Origin: an uncultured Pelagibacteraceae bacterium
GTDB taxonomy: Bacteria > Pseudomonadota > Alphaproteobacteria > Pelagibacterales > Pelagibacteraceae
Reading direction: 5' to 3'
DNA: 64,000 nucleotides
Assembly: GCA_902592675.1 (NCBI GenBank)
Contig: CACJFJ010000001.1
Location: forward strand, 62,001 to 126,000
The notes under the pieces were generated by a model. That model saw only the letters and a program-made list of their open reading frames with translations. It had not been told where the DNA came from and did not search any database. A program made the position numbers and the translations under genes. Positions 19,307-28,078 of the stretch are shown here, piece after piece. How positions within the stretch are numbered: the stretch's first letter is position 1; each line of letters starts with the position of its first letter.

Positions 19307-20278
19307 TTATCTTGAAATTTTTTTAAATAAGTCATGTGCACTTATCCATCCTGACTCCAATCTTGGTCCTACAAACCAATCAGCACAAACACCTATTTTT
19401 TTTTTTGGATCCCAAAAACTTTTTATTTTGAAAGGTTTTGAATTAGATGAATATTTCCAACCATGATTAAGAGAGAAATTGATTTTTGTTTTTTTAATAT
19501 TTGAAAGCTTAAAGAACTTATCAATCATAATTTTTGAATTCTTTTTTTTATTATTTTTATTTTGATTGATCTTTTTATTTGCCCACCTAAAGGTACTTTG
19601 TAGAGTCCATAAATCATATTTTGATTTAAATCTTTTTTTTGAATTCTCATTACCAGCCCAGCCAAGAATTGAATCTTCGAAAAGGTAACTGCTATTTGAT
19701 TTCTTGTTTTTTTTTATAGCAATCATTGTAGTAATATTTGCATCCATTTTTATTGATTTTTTTAAAAAAGAATTATCTATGTGTTTTTTAGAAAGTTTTT
19801 TTAATTGTGGAAAAGGACAGGTCAAAATAATATTTTTAAAAGATCTCAATTTTCCATCAGCAAATGATAAGTGCCAAAGTTTGTTTTTATAATGAATTTT
19901 TTTTAATTCACTTTGATAGTTGCACTTAATTTTTTTTAATAAATACTTGCTAATATCATTGTTTCCATTTTTACCGATAATTTTAAGATGTTTTTTATCC
20001 TCTTTTTTTTTGGAATTAAGAAAAATGTGTTTACCACTCCAAACCTTTAAAATTTTTTTTTTAATTAAATCCTTAGTAAATTTTTTAAATTCTGGAGTTT
20101 TTGGTGAAAAGTATTGAGTACCATGATCAAAGCCTATATTGCCCTTCATTCTTTTGAAAGATGCACGACCTCCTGGACCTCTCGCTTTGTCAAACAAAAT
20201 TATTGAATTTTTTTTACTAAGAAGATTTGCAATTGTAGCTCCAGAAATACCTGAGCCGATTACGCAGAATTCACTCAT
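19307..20278 (-). CDS. FAD-dependent amine oxidase-like oxidoreductase (renalase-like)
   Basis: This is a 323-residue flavoprotein. The N-terminal dinucleotide-binding site is CVIGSGISGATIANLLSKK, followed by the FAD-contact block FDKARGPGGRASFKR (about residue 31) and FDHGTQYFSP, which is typical of the short renalase-like/amine-oxidase-like NAD(P)/FAD proteins of proteobacteria. The end (GVCADWFVGPRLESGWISAHDLFKKI) is the second FAD-binding block. The substrate is unknown. It overlaps pmbA by 4 bases and so may be co-transcribed after tldD-pmbA. Confidence 0.85.
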   Translation of the reverse strand: MSEFCVIGSGISGATIANLLSKKNSIILFDKARGPGGRASFKRMKGNIGFDHGTQYFSPKTPEFKKFTKDLIKKKILKVWSGKHIFLNSKKKEDKKHLKIIGKNGNNDISKYLLKKIKCNYQSELKKIHYKNKLWHLSFADGKLRSFKNIILTCPFPQLKKLSKKHIDNSFLKKSIKMDANITTMIAIKKNKKSNSSYLFEDSILGWAGNENSKKRFKSKYDLWTLQSTFRWANKKINQNKNNKKKNSKIMIDKFFKLSNIKKTKINFSLNHGWKYSSNSKPFKIKSFWDPKKKIGVCADWFVGPRLESGWISAHDLFKKISR

Positions 20279-21591
20279 TTACCAGCAACAACCATTCCCT
20301 CAATCATCATGGTGGGTGAATTAGTTGCATATTTAAACTCTAAATCATTCGCTAGTGTAATATTCTGAAACATATCTTTAAAATTACCTGCAATGGTAAT
20401 TTCATTTATGGGATACTTAAACTCTCCGTTTTCCACTAAAAACCCTGTTGCACCTACAGAATAATCACCGGTTACAATATTACTTCCATGTCCTATAGTT
20501 TCTGTAATATAGAGACTTTTTGATTTTGAATTCAATAGATCTTTAAAGCTAACATTTCCATTTTCAAAATAAAGATTACTTGTCCCTCCGCATCTTCCAT
20601 TTGATTTAAGTTTTAATTTTTTTCCATTGTAAGTGTCAATCAGATAATGTTTTAAAATTCCCTTCTCCACTAATTTAAGAGTTTCAGTTTTAACTCCCTC
20701 GCTATCAAAATTTCTTGAGCCCAAGCCTTTAAGTATATCTGGTTTATCCAAAACATTAATTGTATCGGGAAATATTTTTTGGTTCACCTTCTCTTTTAAA
20801 AAAGAGGTTCCTCTTGATATCGCCGATGATGAAATTGCACTTGCAAAAGTGCTTAGCATTCCCTTGGCTATCCTTTTGTCAAAAATTATAGCAATTTTTT
20901 CGCTACTTATTTTTTTGGGGCTTAATTTTCTGATAGTTTGATCAGCAGCTTGTTTACCTAATTCTTCCGCATCATCCAAGTCTTCTAAAAAACATTTGCT
21001 AGAATATTCATAGTCTCTCTCCATGCTTTTTTCATCTTTGGCAACTGTAACACTTGAAGCTGTAAATGAGGATGTTTTGTAACCATCACAAAAACCTTCA
21101 GTATTAGCTAAAATAAAATTTGATTTATTTTGAGTAAAACTAGACTCAGTATTAATAATTTTTTTATCGTTGGAAGCAGCAGATTCTAATTTTTTCAAAT
21201 AGTCTATTTTTTGATCATTTTCTATATGGGTATCATCGTAGAGATTTAAATCTTTAACTTCTTTAGCTAACAAATCTTTATCTGGTAATGAATTAAATTC
21301 ATCTTCAGGAGTATTTTTTGTTGTCTCAATACATTTTTCAATCAAAATGTTTAGGTTATCATCAAGTAAATTAGAGGAAGATATTGATGACTTTTTTTTT
21401 CCAATGTAAGTGGTAATGTTTATTCCAAGATCGTCTGACCTATTAGACTCATCTAATTTTTTATTTCTAAAATTAACAGTTTCAGATACAGAGTTATTAA
21501 CAATCACACAAGACTCGGTTGCGCCTAATTTCTTGGCTAAACCTAAACAATACGATGCTTTTTTCTCTAAAAATTCTAGATCTTTGACCAT
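20275..21591 (-). CDS. pmbA: Metalloprotease accessory subunit PmbA/TldE
   Basis: PmbA (TldE) is the partner of TldD in a heterodimeric protease that trims unfolded or modified peptides. The 438-residue protein lacks the HExxxH motif of TldD, as expected. It has the family stretches FDKRIAKGMLSTFASAISSSAISRGTSFL, DTYNGKKLKLKSNGRCGGTSNLY (about residue 340) and the C-terminal SPTMMIEGMVVAGK. It follows tldD directly, its start codon adjoining the tldD stop, which is the normal pairing although the two are often unlinked in other bacteria. Confidence 0.95.
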   Translation of the reverse strand: MVKDLEFLEKKASYCLGLAKKLGATESCVIVNNSVSETVNFRNKKLDESNRSDDLGINITTYIGKKKSSISSSNLLDDNLNILIEKCIETTKNTPEDEFNSLPDKDLLAKEVKDLNLYDDTHIENDQKIDYLKKLESAASNDKKIINTESSFTQNKSNFILANTEGFCDGYKTSSFTASSVTVAKDEKSMERDYEYSSKCFLEDLDDAEELGKQAADQTIRKLSPKKISSEKIAIIFDKRIAKGMLSTFASAISSSAISRGTSFLKEKVNQKIFPDTINVLDKPDILKGLGSRNFDSEGVKTETLKLVEKGILKHYLIDTYNGKKLKLKSNGRCGGTSNLYFENGNVSFKDLLNSKSKSLYITETIGHGSNIVTGDYSVGATGFLVENGEFKYPINEITIAGNFKDMFQNITLANDLEFKYATNSPTMMIEGMVVAGK

Positions 21592-23013
21592 TTAAAGTTT
21601 TGTGCCACCAACAGTCATCTTATTAATTAGTATAGATGGTTGAGCAACGCCTACGGGAACACCCTGGCCAGCTTTTCCACATGTTCCAATACCTGGATCC
21701 ATCATCATATCATTTCCGACCATAGAAACTTCTTTTAAAATTGAAGGACCATCTCCAATAAGTGTTGCACCTTTAATTGGAGACCCAATTTTGCCATTAA
21801 CAATCTCATAAGCTTCAGTACAATTGAATACAAATTTTCCAGAGGTAATATCAACCTGTCCACCACCAAAACTCACAGCAAAAATACCTTTATCGACAGC
21901 CTTAATCATCTCATCTTGAGTCTGATTACCACTTAGCATCATCGTATTTCTCATTCTTGGAAGAACGATATGTCTATAGTTTTCTCTTCTTCCACTACCA
22001 GTCGATTTAGTCTTCATTAATCGAGCGTTCAGTCGATCTTGCATAAAATTTTTCAAAATCCCATTTTCAATTAAAACAGTTTTTTCTGTTGGGGTTCCTT
22101 CATCATCAATTGTAAGACTACCTCTTCTGTTATCGATAGTGCCATCATCAACAATTGTAACTCCCTCACTTGCAACTTTTTGGCCCATCAAATTATGAAA
22201 AGCTGACGTTTTTTTTCTGTTAAAATCCCCCTCCAAACCATGACCAACAGCCTCATGAATTAATATTGCTGGCCAACCAGGTCCTAACACAACTTTCATT
22301 TCACCAGCTGGTGCAGGTTTACTTTCTAAATTTACTGAAGCAATTCTCAAAGCCTCATCACATACACTTTTCCATTTATCATCTTTTAAATAAGAGTCAT
22401 AGGATTGTCTTCCCCCAACACCATACACACCTGTCTCTTTCCTCCCATTTTTCTCTAGCATAACGGATACATTGAATCTTATTAAAGGACGAACATCAGT
22501 TAAAGTCTCTCCACCAGATCTAATTATTTCAACCGATTTTTGTTCACCCAAAAAATTAGCTGTAACTTGTTTAATGCTGTCATCTTTTGAACGTAAATAA
22601 TTATTTACCTCATTAAGTATTTTTATTTTTTCATTAAGAGATTTTTGTTCAATAGGGTTAATGTTTTCATAATATTTTTTATTAGATTTAGGAATTTCAT
22701 GATTATAGGTACCTTTGATAGATTTAAGCGTCGATTTTAAATTTTCTGAAGATTGCTTTAATGAGTTTTTTGAAATTTCGTTAGAGTGAGAATAAGCAAC
22801 TACCTCATCGGAGATAGCTCTAAAACCAAATCCTAAATCTGAATTATAACTAGAATTTTTTATCTTATTATCATCTAGTAAAATTGACTCAGATTTAGAA
22901 TTTTCTAAGTATAATTCACCATCATCACATTTTTGAAGAGTATCTGAAATAATATTTTCAGCCTCGCTTCTAGATAGGTCAGATTTTTCAAAAAAATCAC
23001 TCATAAGAGACAT
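21592..23013 (-). CDS. tldD: Metalloprotease catalytic subunit TldD
   Basis: TldD is the zinc-dependent catalytic half of the TldD/TldE protease. The 473-residue protein has the HExxxH motif in AILIHEAVGHGLEGDFNRKKTSAF (about residue 255) and the C-terminal Cys block GTCGKAGQGVPVGVAQPSI. The conserved GRRENYRHIVLPRMRNTMML segment is also present. The start could be Met4 (MSDFFEK). It is the first gene of the tldD-pmbA-oxidoreductase run. No RiPP precursor gene is evident nearby, so a general peptide clean-up role is more likely here than peptide antibiotic maturation. Confidence 0.96.
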   Translation of the reverse strand: MSLMSDFFEKSDLSRSEAENIISDTLQKCDDGELYLENSKSESILLDDNKIKNSSYNSDLGFGFRAISDEVVAYSHSNEISKNSLKQSSENLKSTLKSIKGTYNHEIPKSNKKYYENINPIEQKSLNEKIKILNEVNNYLRSKDDSIKQVTANFLGEQKSVEIIRSGGETLTDVRPLIRFNVSVMLEKNGRKETGVYGVGGRQSYDSYLKDDKWKSVCDEALRIASVNLESKPAPAGEMKVVLGPGWPAILIHEAVGHGLEGDFNRKKTSAFHNLMGQKVASEGVTIVDDGTIDNRRGSLTIDDEGTPTEKTVLIENGILKNFMQDRLNARLMKTKSTGSGRRENYRHIVLPRMRNTMMLSGNQTQDEMIKAVDKGIFAVSFGGGQVDITSGKFVFNCTEAYEIVNGKIGSPIKGATLIGDGPSILKEVSMVGNDMMMDPGIGTCGKAGQGVPVGVAQPSILINKMTVGGTKL

Positions 23014-23098
23014 TAAATAGATTGTTTCAAAGATTTTTCAACTAGAGTATTTTACGCATGTACATATATGGGACAAATTAGTAATAAAATATATAATT

Positions 23099-23455
23099 AT
23101 GAAAGTATATTTTAATAATTCTTGTAAAATTTGTAAGGCAGAAATTGATCTTTATAAAAAGGAAAAAATAGACGAAATTGATTGGGTTGATATCACAGAC
23201 AATGAATTAGCTGAACAAGAAACCTCTAAAGATAGTAAACAACTTTTAAGAAGACTGCATGTAAAAGATGGTGAGAAAGTTTTCGGGGGTGCAGAAGCTT
23301 TTTTATTATTATGGAAAAAAATGCCAAAATATAAATTTCTTTATAAATTTTTTAAATTACCAATCATCTTTAATATATTTAAAATTGTGTACGAAATAGT
23401 AGCTTTCCTTCTCTACTTAAAAAATAAAAAGCAACTTAAAAAATCTAACTTGTAA
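23099..23455 (+). CDS. DCC (DUF393) family thiol-disulfide protein
   Basis: This 118-residue protein begins MKVYFNNSCKICKAEIDLYKK. The CxxC comes straight after the first strand, as in the DCC family, although the leading Asp of 'DxxCxxC' is replaced here (NNSCKIC). The later GGAEAFLLLWKKMPKYKFLYKFF is the second conserved DCC block. A hydrophobic C-terminal stretch (about residues 90-108) may touch the membrane. It is convergent with, and overlaps by 11 bases, the small membrane protein. The redox partner is unknown. Confidence 0.85.
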   Translation: MKVYFNNSCKICKAEIDLYKKEKIDEIDWVDITDNELAEQETSKDSKQLLRRLHVKDGEKVFGGAEAFLLLWKKMPKYKFLYKFFKLPIIFNIFKIVYEIVAFLLYLKNKKQLKKSNL

Positions 23456-23738
23456 AAAATAATAAAAATTTACTTAATAAAGACATGGAAGATATAAACA
23501 TCACTAAGACTATAGAATACATTAGTAATATAATTTTATTCTTTTTTCTTCTTAATCTAACAAAATCCTTATCATCCAAATCAGAGATGTCTCTCTCGCC
23601 GAGAACTGGATAATCATATGTAAACCTCCATGTACTATCACCAAGTCTTGGGTCTAAATTATTATAATATGTGATCCACGCAATAATGTATCTGAAAATT
23701 AAATATAAAATTATTAATATGGCAGATCCTAAAATCAT
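23445..23738 (-). CDS. Small two-helix membrane protein of unknown function
   Basis: I do not recognise this 97-residue protein. It has a hydrophobic segment at each end (about residues 2-22 and 66-92). Between them is a soluble loop with PRLGDSTWRFTYDYPVLGERDISDLDDKDFVRLRRKK, acidic then strongly basic. It is the last gene of the dapA-like, cfa, Lys-rich coiled-coil run, with 30 bases to the upstream gene. Its reading frame and composition look like a real gene. It could be a membrane partner of the coiled-coil protein, but that is inference from adjacency only. Confidence 0.7.
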   Translation of the reverse strand: MILGSAILIILYLIFRYIIAWITYYNNLDPRLGDSTWRFTYDYPVLGERDISDLDDKDFVRLRRKKNKIILLMYSIVLVMFISSMSLLSKFLLFFTS

Positions 23739-23768
23739 GACAGATAATACCTAATTTAATATAAATGT

Positions 23769-24965
23769 TTAATTATTATTTTTGGCTCTTTTCCTTGCAA
23801 TAAGTTGCGTTAAAGAGTCTACCATTGTATCCGAGGCTTTGAAGATATCTACATTTCTAAACTCATGAGAAAAATTTTTTTCAGGATTAGTTTTATCTTC
23901 AATAACAATTCCTTCATCTGGAGAATTATTTTTAATATAAATCAATAATAACCAATCATCATCTTGAGACTCATCCCATTTAATAAAAACTTCACCTGTT
24001 TCAAATCTTCTATCTATACAACGAAAAATAGACATGTCGCGAGTGATATGTCTTTTGTTTAATTGAAATACTAGGCTACTTGCACTTCTGTAAAAACTTT
24101 CTAATGCGAATTCAATTTTTTGTCTTGCTAAAGTATATTCTTTTTCTTTTTCTAATAAGGTTTCTCTATCTTCATCACCTTGAAGATTAACCCCTAATGC
24201 TTCAACTCTTTCTTTAATTTTTTGATCTCGAAGTAATCGATATTTTTCCTTAAGTTTATCAATTCTTTCTTGTAAGCCTGCATAGTCCTCTCTTTTTTCT
24301 TTTAAAGAAATTTTCTCAAGTTTTTCTAGTTCTTTGACTTCTCTAATTCTGAATTTTTCAATTTGTTTATCTAGTCTTAATTGTTTTAAAAACTGTTTTT
24401 GTTTTTCAGCTTGCTCAATTCTCAAAAGAGCTTGTTCTTTTCTTAGGAATAATTTTATATCTTTTACTCTTTGTTTTTCTAATCTAGCTTCTTCTTTAAG
24501 TGTTTGTTCTTTTAATTTGACTCTGAGAGCTTGTTCTTTCTCTTTCTGTTTAGCTAACTCAATTTTTTTTTCCCTCTCTCTTTCAATTTTTTCTATCTTT
24601 ATTCTTCTTTTTTCATCACGTTTTAAAACTTTATAACTTGAAATTGTCTCTGAAATTTTGTCAAAGAAACCTTGAATATGTTTTTCTAAACTAAAATTAA
24701 ATTTAAAATTGAATTGAGGTTTCAAGGATAGCTGCAATTTAACTAATTTTAAAACTATACTTTTGTTTTGGGTTTTTTTTATTCGTTTCAAATAATTAGT
24801 TTTTTGAAATTTTTTAACTTTATTTTTCCTTTTTTTGATAACTCTTTTTTTTTTAAATCTTTTAACAACTCTTTTGTTTTTTTTACTTTTTCTTCGAAAT
24901 TTGTAGAGTTTGGCTTTTTTTAATATTTTTCTTTTTTTTTTTGATTTTTTTTGTTTTTTTTTCAT
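23769..24965 (-). CDS. Lysine/arginine-rich coiled-coil protein of unknown function
   Basis: This 398-residue protein has three clear parts. The N-terminal tail is extremely basic: 36 of the first 60 residues are Lys or Arg. Residues of about 110-265 form a long charged helical stretch rich in Lys, Glu, Arg, Gln and Leu (for example KIEREREKKIELAKQKEKEQAL), a probable coiled coil. The last 130 residues look globular (FALESFYRSASSLVFQLNKRHITRDMSIF ... EVFIKWDESQDDDWLLLIYIKNNS). There is no signal peptide. The tail suggests nucleic-acid, ribosome or acidic-membrane binding. I do not recognise a family. It sits between cfa and a small membrane protein, all on the same strand. Confidence 0.75.
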   Translation of the reverse strand: MKKKQKKSKKKRKILKKAKLYKFRRKSKKNKRVVKRFKKKRVIKKRKNKVKKFQKTNYLKRIKKTQNKSIVLKLVKLQLSLKPQFNFKFNFSLEKHIQGFFDKISETISSYKVLKRDEKRRIKIEKIEREREKKIELAKQKEKEQALRVKLKEQTLKEEARLEKQRVKDIKLFLRKEQALLRIEQAEKQKQFLKQLRLDKQIEKFRIREVKELEKLEKISLKEKREDYAGLQERIDKLKEKYRLLRDQKIKERVEALGVNLQGDEDRETLLEKEKEYTLARQKIEFALESFYRSASSLVFQLNKRHITRDMSIFRCIDRRFETGEVFIKWDESQDDDWLLLIYIKNNSPDEGIVIEDKTNPEKNFSHEFRNVDIFKASDTMVDSLTQLIARKRAKNNN

Positions 24966-24994
24966 TTCTGAGAAGAAATGATCCTATCAATATT

Positions 24995-26182
24995 TTATTG
25001 ATAAATATAGTCTCTAGTCACAGGTGTTGATCTATAATTTTTAGAAAGCTGAAATTGATACACAACTTGATCTCCCCACTTAAATGCCATTTCACAACCA
25101 GTAAGATAAAACTCCCACATTCTAAAAAATTTTTCATCAAACATTTGGATAATTTTCTCTTTATTTTTTATGCAATTCTCTTTCCAATTTCTCAATGTGT
25201 GTGAATAATGGAGCCTTAAGACCTCAATATCAGTCACTATTAAGCCAGCTTTTTCAATGGGGTTAGTTACTTCACTTAAGCTTGGAGTATAACCGCCTGG
25301 AAAAATATATTTTGTAATCCATGGATGAGGATCTCTTGGAGGATTTACAGATCCAATAGTGTGGATCAGTGAAACCCCATCCTCTTTTAACATTTTTTCA
25401 ATTTGATTGAAAAATTTCTTATAAAATTTCCTTCCAACATGTTCAAACATTCCAACACTTACTATTCTATCAAATTTTTCATTTAACTCTCTATAATCCA
25501 TTAATTTAAATTTTACTTGATTCTCTAAATTCAATTCTTTTGCTTTTTGTTTACAATAATTAAATTGATTTTCTGATAAAGTAATGCCAGTTACTTCACA
25601 TTGGGCACTTTTGGCTATATCAATTGCAAGTGAACCCCACCCACATCCAATATCTAAAACTTTTTGATTAGATTTTATATTTAATTTTTTTATTATATGT
25701 TGAATTTTGTTATTTTGGGCTGTTTCTAAACTATCATTTTCATTTTTGAAATATGCACAAGAATATTGTCTCTTTGGATCTAAAAATAAGTCATATAAGT
25801 CATCTTTAATATCGTAATGGTGAGATACGTTCATTTTAGATTTTTTAATAAAATTAAAGTTAGTTAAATATCTATATGATCCTCTTAATCTATTTATTAA
25901 ATAACTAAAAAAATTTAATTCTCCCCTACCAATATTCATTAAGGCAAGATCTAAAAAATCTGTAAGCGTACCGTTTTCTATGGCAATTTCACCATTGGTA
26001 TATGCCTCACCAAAATACAAATCAGGGTGGAATAACAATTTATAATGTAGATTTTTATTTAAAATTTTTAGTTTAATAGGATTTTCACTTGGTTCTCCAA
26101 TAATATAATCTTTTGAATTTGCATCAGTTAAAATGAAGCCTCCTTTTTTAAAAACTTTATTCAAAAACCTTGCTAAATGCAT
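24995..26182 (-). CDS. cfa: Cyclopropane-fatty-acyl-phospholipid synthase family methyltransferase
   Basis: Members of this family transfer a methylene group from SAM to unsaturated acyl chains of membrane lipids. The 395-residue protein has an N-terminal lipid-binding domain (about residues 1-110), then HHYDIKDDLYDLFLDPKRQYSCAYF, the standard Cfa entry motif, and the SAM site VLDIGCGWGSLAIDIA (about residue 175). FDRIVSVGMFEHVG and WITKYIFPGGYTPSLSEV are also family blocks. It begins one base before the end of the upstream dapA-like gene region (26182/26183), so the two are probably one transcript. Confidence 0.92.
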   Translation of the reverse strand: MHLARFLNKVFKKGGFILTDANSKDYIIGEPSENPIKLKILNKNLHYKLLFHPDLYFGEAYTNGEIAIENGTLTDFLDLALMNIGRGELNFFSYLINRLRGSYRYLTNFNFIKKSKMNVSHHYDIKDDLYDLFLDPKRQYSCAYFKNENDSLETAQNNKIQHIIKKLNIKSNQKVLDIGCGWGSLAIDIAKSAQCEVTGITLSENQFNYCKQKAKELNLENQVKFKLMDYRELNEKFDRIVSVGMFEHVGRKFYKKFFNQIEKMLKEDGVSLIHTIGSVNPPRDPHPWITKYIFPGGYTPSLSEVTNPIEKAGLIVTDIEVLRLHYSHTLRNWKENCIKNKEKIIQMFDEKFFRMWEFYLTGCEMAFKWGDQVVYQFQLSKNYRSTPVTRDYIYQ

Positions 26183-27067
26183 TTATGCCGCCTTTTGTGG
26201 TTTAAGTTGAAAATTCAAACTTTTTAAATTCATAAATAAATCTTTTTGCTCCCTTTCATTAAGGAGTCGTAAAGGTGGTAAAATATTTTTATAAATGTCC
26301 TTTTCTTTACAAAAAAAGCTGTGTAAGCCTGAAATAAGATTATATTTATCAAAAGCTTCTCTTACATCGCATAATTTTTTGTTAACCGATTGTTTTTTAC
26401 CTGAAATAAAATCATCATAAACTTTTCTAGATAAATCTGCAGTCACATTACAAGTAGCTGTAATAATCCCTGAACAACCTAATTCTAGACCCTTCAATAA
26501 TTTCAATTCTGAACCAGGAAAAATTGAAAAATTTTTGATATCAAGTTTATCATACAAATTATAGGTACTATCTTTAACTCCTACAATTTGACCAGGAAAT
26601 TTACTAACTAATTTTTTAACGCACTCAACGCTAAATTTATATCCGCATAATTTTTCAAAATTATATAATATAATTTGACTTTCGGGGATATAGGCTAAAA
26701 TTTTTGAATAAAATTCAATCACATCTGTATCACCATAATTATAGTAAGCTGGAGGCATAATCAAAAATTTTTTAAAATTTAGAGAATTTGCAATCTTCAT
26801 AAAATTAATTGTTTCAGATAAAGAGTTTAAGCCAGTTCCAATCAAGTGTTTATCTCTATATCTGCTTTTCGATAATTGATTTAATAATTTTATTTTTTCA
26901 GATATTGAAATTAACTGTGCTTGTCCAGTACTTCCAAATATTGCTGTTCCATGACAACCTTGATCTATTAACATATCAGCATGATCGATGGTTTTGTCAA
27001 TATTTAGGCTTAAATCAGAATTTAGAACTGACATAGAGGCTGCAAAAATTCCACTTATTTTTGTCAT
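26183..27067 (-). CDS. Dihydrodipicolinate synthase/N-acetylneuraminate lyase family aldolase
   Basis: This is a 294-residue class I aldolase of the DapA/NAL superfamily. The Schiff-base lysine is in GQIVGVKDST (about residue 160) and the active-site tyrosine in IILYNFEK (about residue 133). The pyruvate-binding loop reads GSTGQ where DapA usually has GTTGE, and YNFEK replaces the usual YNVP, so it is unlikely to be the housekeeping lysine enzyme. It could act on another 2-keto acid; the substrate is unknown. It heads the cfa and coiled-coil run and is divergent from the GT9 gene. Confidence 0.8.
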   Translation of the reverse strand: MTKISGIFAASMSVLNSDLSLNIDKTIDHADMLIDQGCHGTAIFGSTGQAQLISISEKIKLLNQLSKSRYRDKHLIGTGLNSLSETINFMKIANSLNFKKFLIMPPAYYNYGDTDVIEFYSKILAYIPESQIILYNFEKLCGYKFSVECVKKLVSKFPGQIVGVKDSTYNLYDKLDIKNFSIFPGSELKLLKGLELGCSGIITATCNVTADLSRKVYDDFISGKKQSVNKKLCDVREAFDKYNLISGLHSFFCKEKDIYKNILPPLRLLNEREQKDLFMNLKSLNFQLKPQKAA

Positions 27068-27115
27068 AATAAAAATTTATATAAAAATATACTCAGTAAA
27101 GTTTATAAATACCAT

Positions 27116-28078
27116 ATGAAAATATTAGCAGTTCAGAGCAGAATGGGTATTGGGGATACCGTAATTTTCTTGCCATTTATTAAGGCTTTGTCAAAAAAAT
27201 TTAATTCACCAATAAGTATATTGGTTAAGGAAAACTCTAAAGCTCACCAATATTTACATCAGACTGACTATATTGATAAGATCCTAATTTTAGAAAGAGA
27301 TAATAAAAATAATAATAAACATGATGGTTTTTTCGGTATTTTCAATCTAGTTAATGATTTAAAAAAACATAAATTTGATAAAATTTTTATATTCAATTCA
27401 TCTCTTAGATTTTACCTAATCGCAAAAATGTCTGGTATTCCAAAAATTTTTCAATATCCATTATTCACAAAAACTGGACAGCACATAATTGAAGTTCCTA
27501 AAAAATTCTTAAAAACAAATTTAGATCTAGATATTAATGAAGATCCTGAAGTTCAAATAAATAATGATTCAATTTCTAAAGCAATACAAAAATTTCAAAT
27601 AGATAAAAATAAAATGAATATTTTATTGGGCATAGGTGGCTCTGGACCAACAAAAAGAATTCCTGCAAAAACTTTTTTAAGTGTAATAGATAAGATATCA
27701 AAAATTAAAAACTGCAAATTTTTTCTTGCAACAGGTAAGGCAAATGAAGAACAGGACATATTAAATATAATTTTGCAGTCTAGATTCAAAAATTTTTGTA
27801 CTCGTTTGGATAATTTATCTATCAATGAGATTTTACCGGTAATTAAGAATTGCGATGTATCTATCTGTAACGACTCGAGCTTTAGTCATTTATCTTCAGC
27901 TTTGGGAATTAAAACAATTACTTTAATGGCTGATACACCCTTAATTTATGGAAATTATAGTACAAAAATGTTTCCCATTATCCCAAAAGGAGAAAAAACA
28001 GTCTCGCACAAAACTTTAGGCAAAGACAAAATAGATCCACAAACAATTTTTGAAAAATTTAAAGAAATTACTGATTAA
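27116..28078 (+). CDS. Glycosyltransferase family 9 (heptosyltransferase-like)
   Basis: This 320-residue GT-B protein begins MKILAVQSRMGIGDTVIFLPFIKALSKKF, matching the acceptor-domain start of ADP-heptose:LPS heptosyltransferases. The donor half has ILLGIGGSGPTKRIPAKTF (about residue 171) and VIKNCDVSICNDSSFSHLSSALGIKTITLMADTP (about residue 240), the GT9 'D.S..H.A...G.P...L' pattern. A role in lipopolysaccharide core or another surface glycan is likely; the sugar is unknown. Its stop overlaps the convergent J-domain gene by 4 bases. Confidence 0.85.
   Translation: MKILAVQSRMGIGDTVIFLPFIKALSKKFNSPISILVKENSKAHQYLHQTDYIDKILILERDNKNNNKHDGFFGIFNLVNDLKKHKFDKIFIFNSSLRFYLIAKMSGIPKIFQYPLFTKTGQHIIEVPKKFLKTNLDLDINEDPEVQINNDSISKAIQKFQIDKNKMNILLGIGGSGPTKRIPAKTFLSVIDKISKIKNCKFFLATGKANEEQDILNIILQSRFKNFCTRLDNLSINEILPVIKNCDVSICNDSSFSHLSSALGIKTITLMADTPLIYGNYSTKMFPIIPKGEKTVSHKTLGKDKIDPQTIFEKFKEITD

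Noticed and set aside
20275-23013. tldD-pmbA as part of a peptide-antibiotic cluster
   Set aside because: No precursor peptide, modification enzyme or dedicated exporter lies nearby; the pair is a common housekeeping protease.
24334-24636. 100-codon plus-strand ORF rich in Ser, Phe and Cys
   Set aside because: It is the antisense of the Lys/Glu-rich coiled coil and its composition follows from that.
24780-24965. Long T-rich stretches that look like low-complexity repeats
   Set aside because: They are the Lys codons of the coiled-coil protein's N-terminal tail read on the other strand, not a repeat element.
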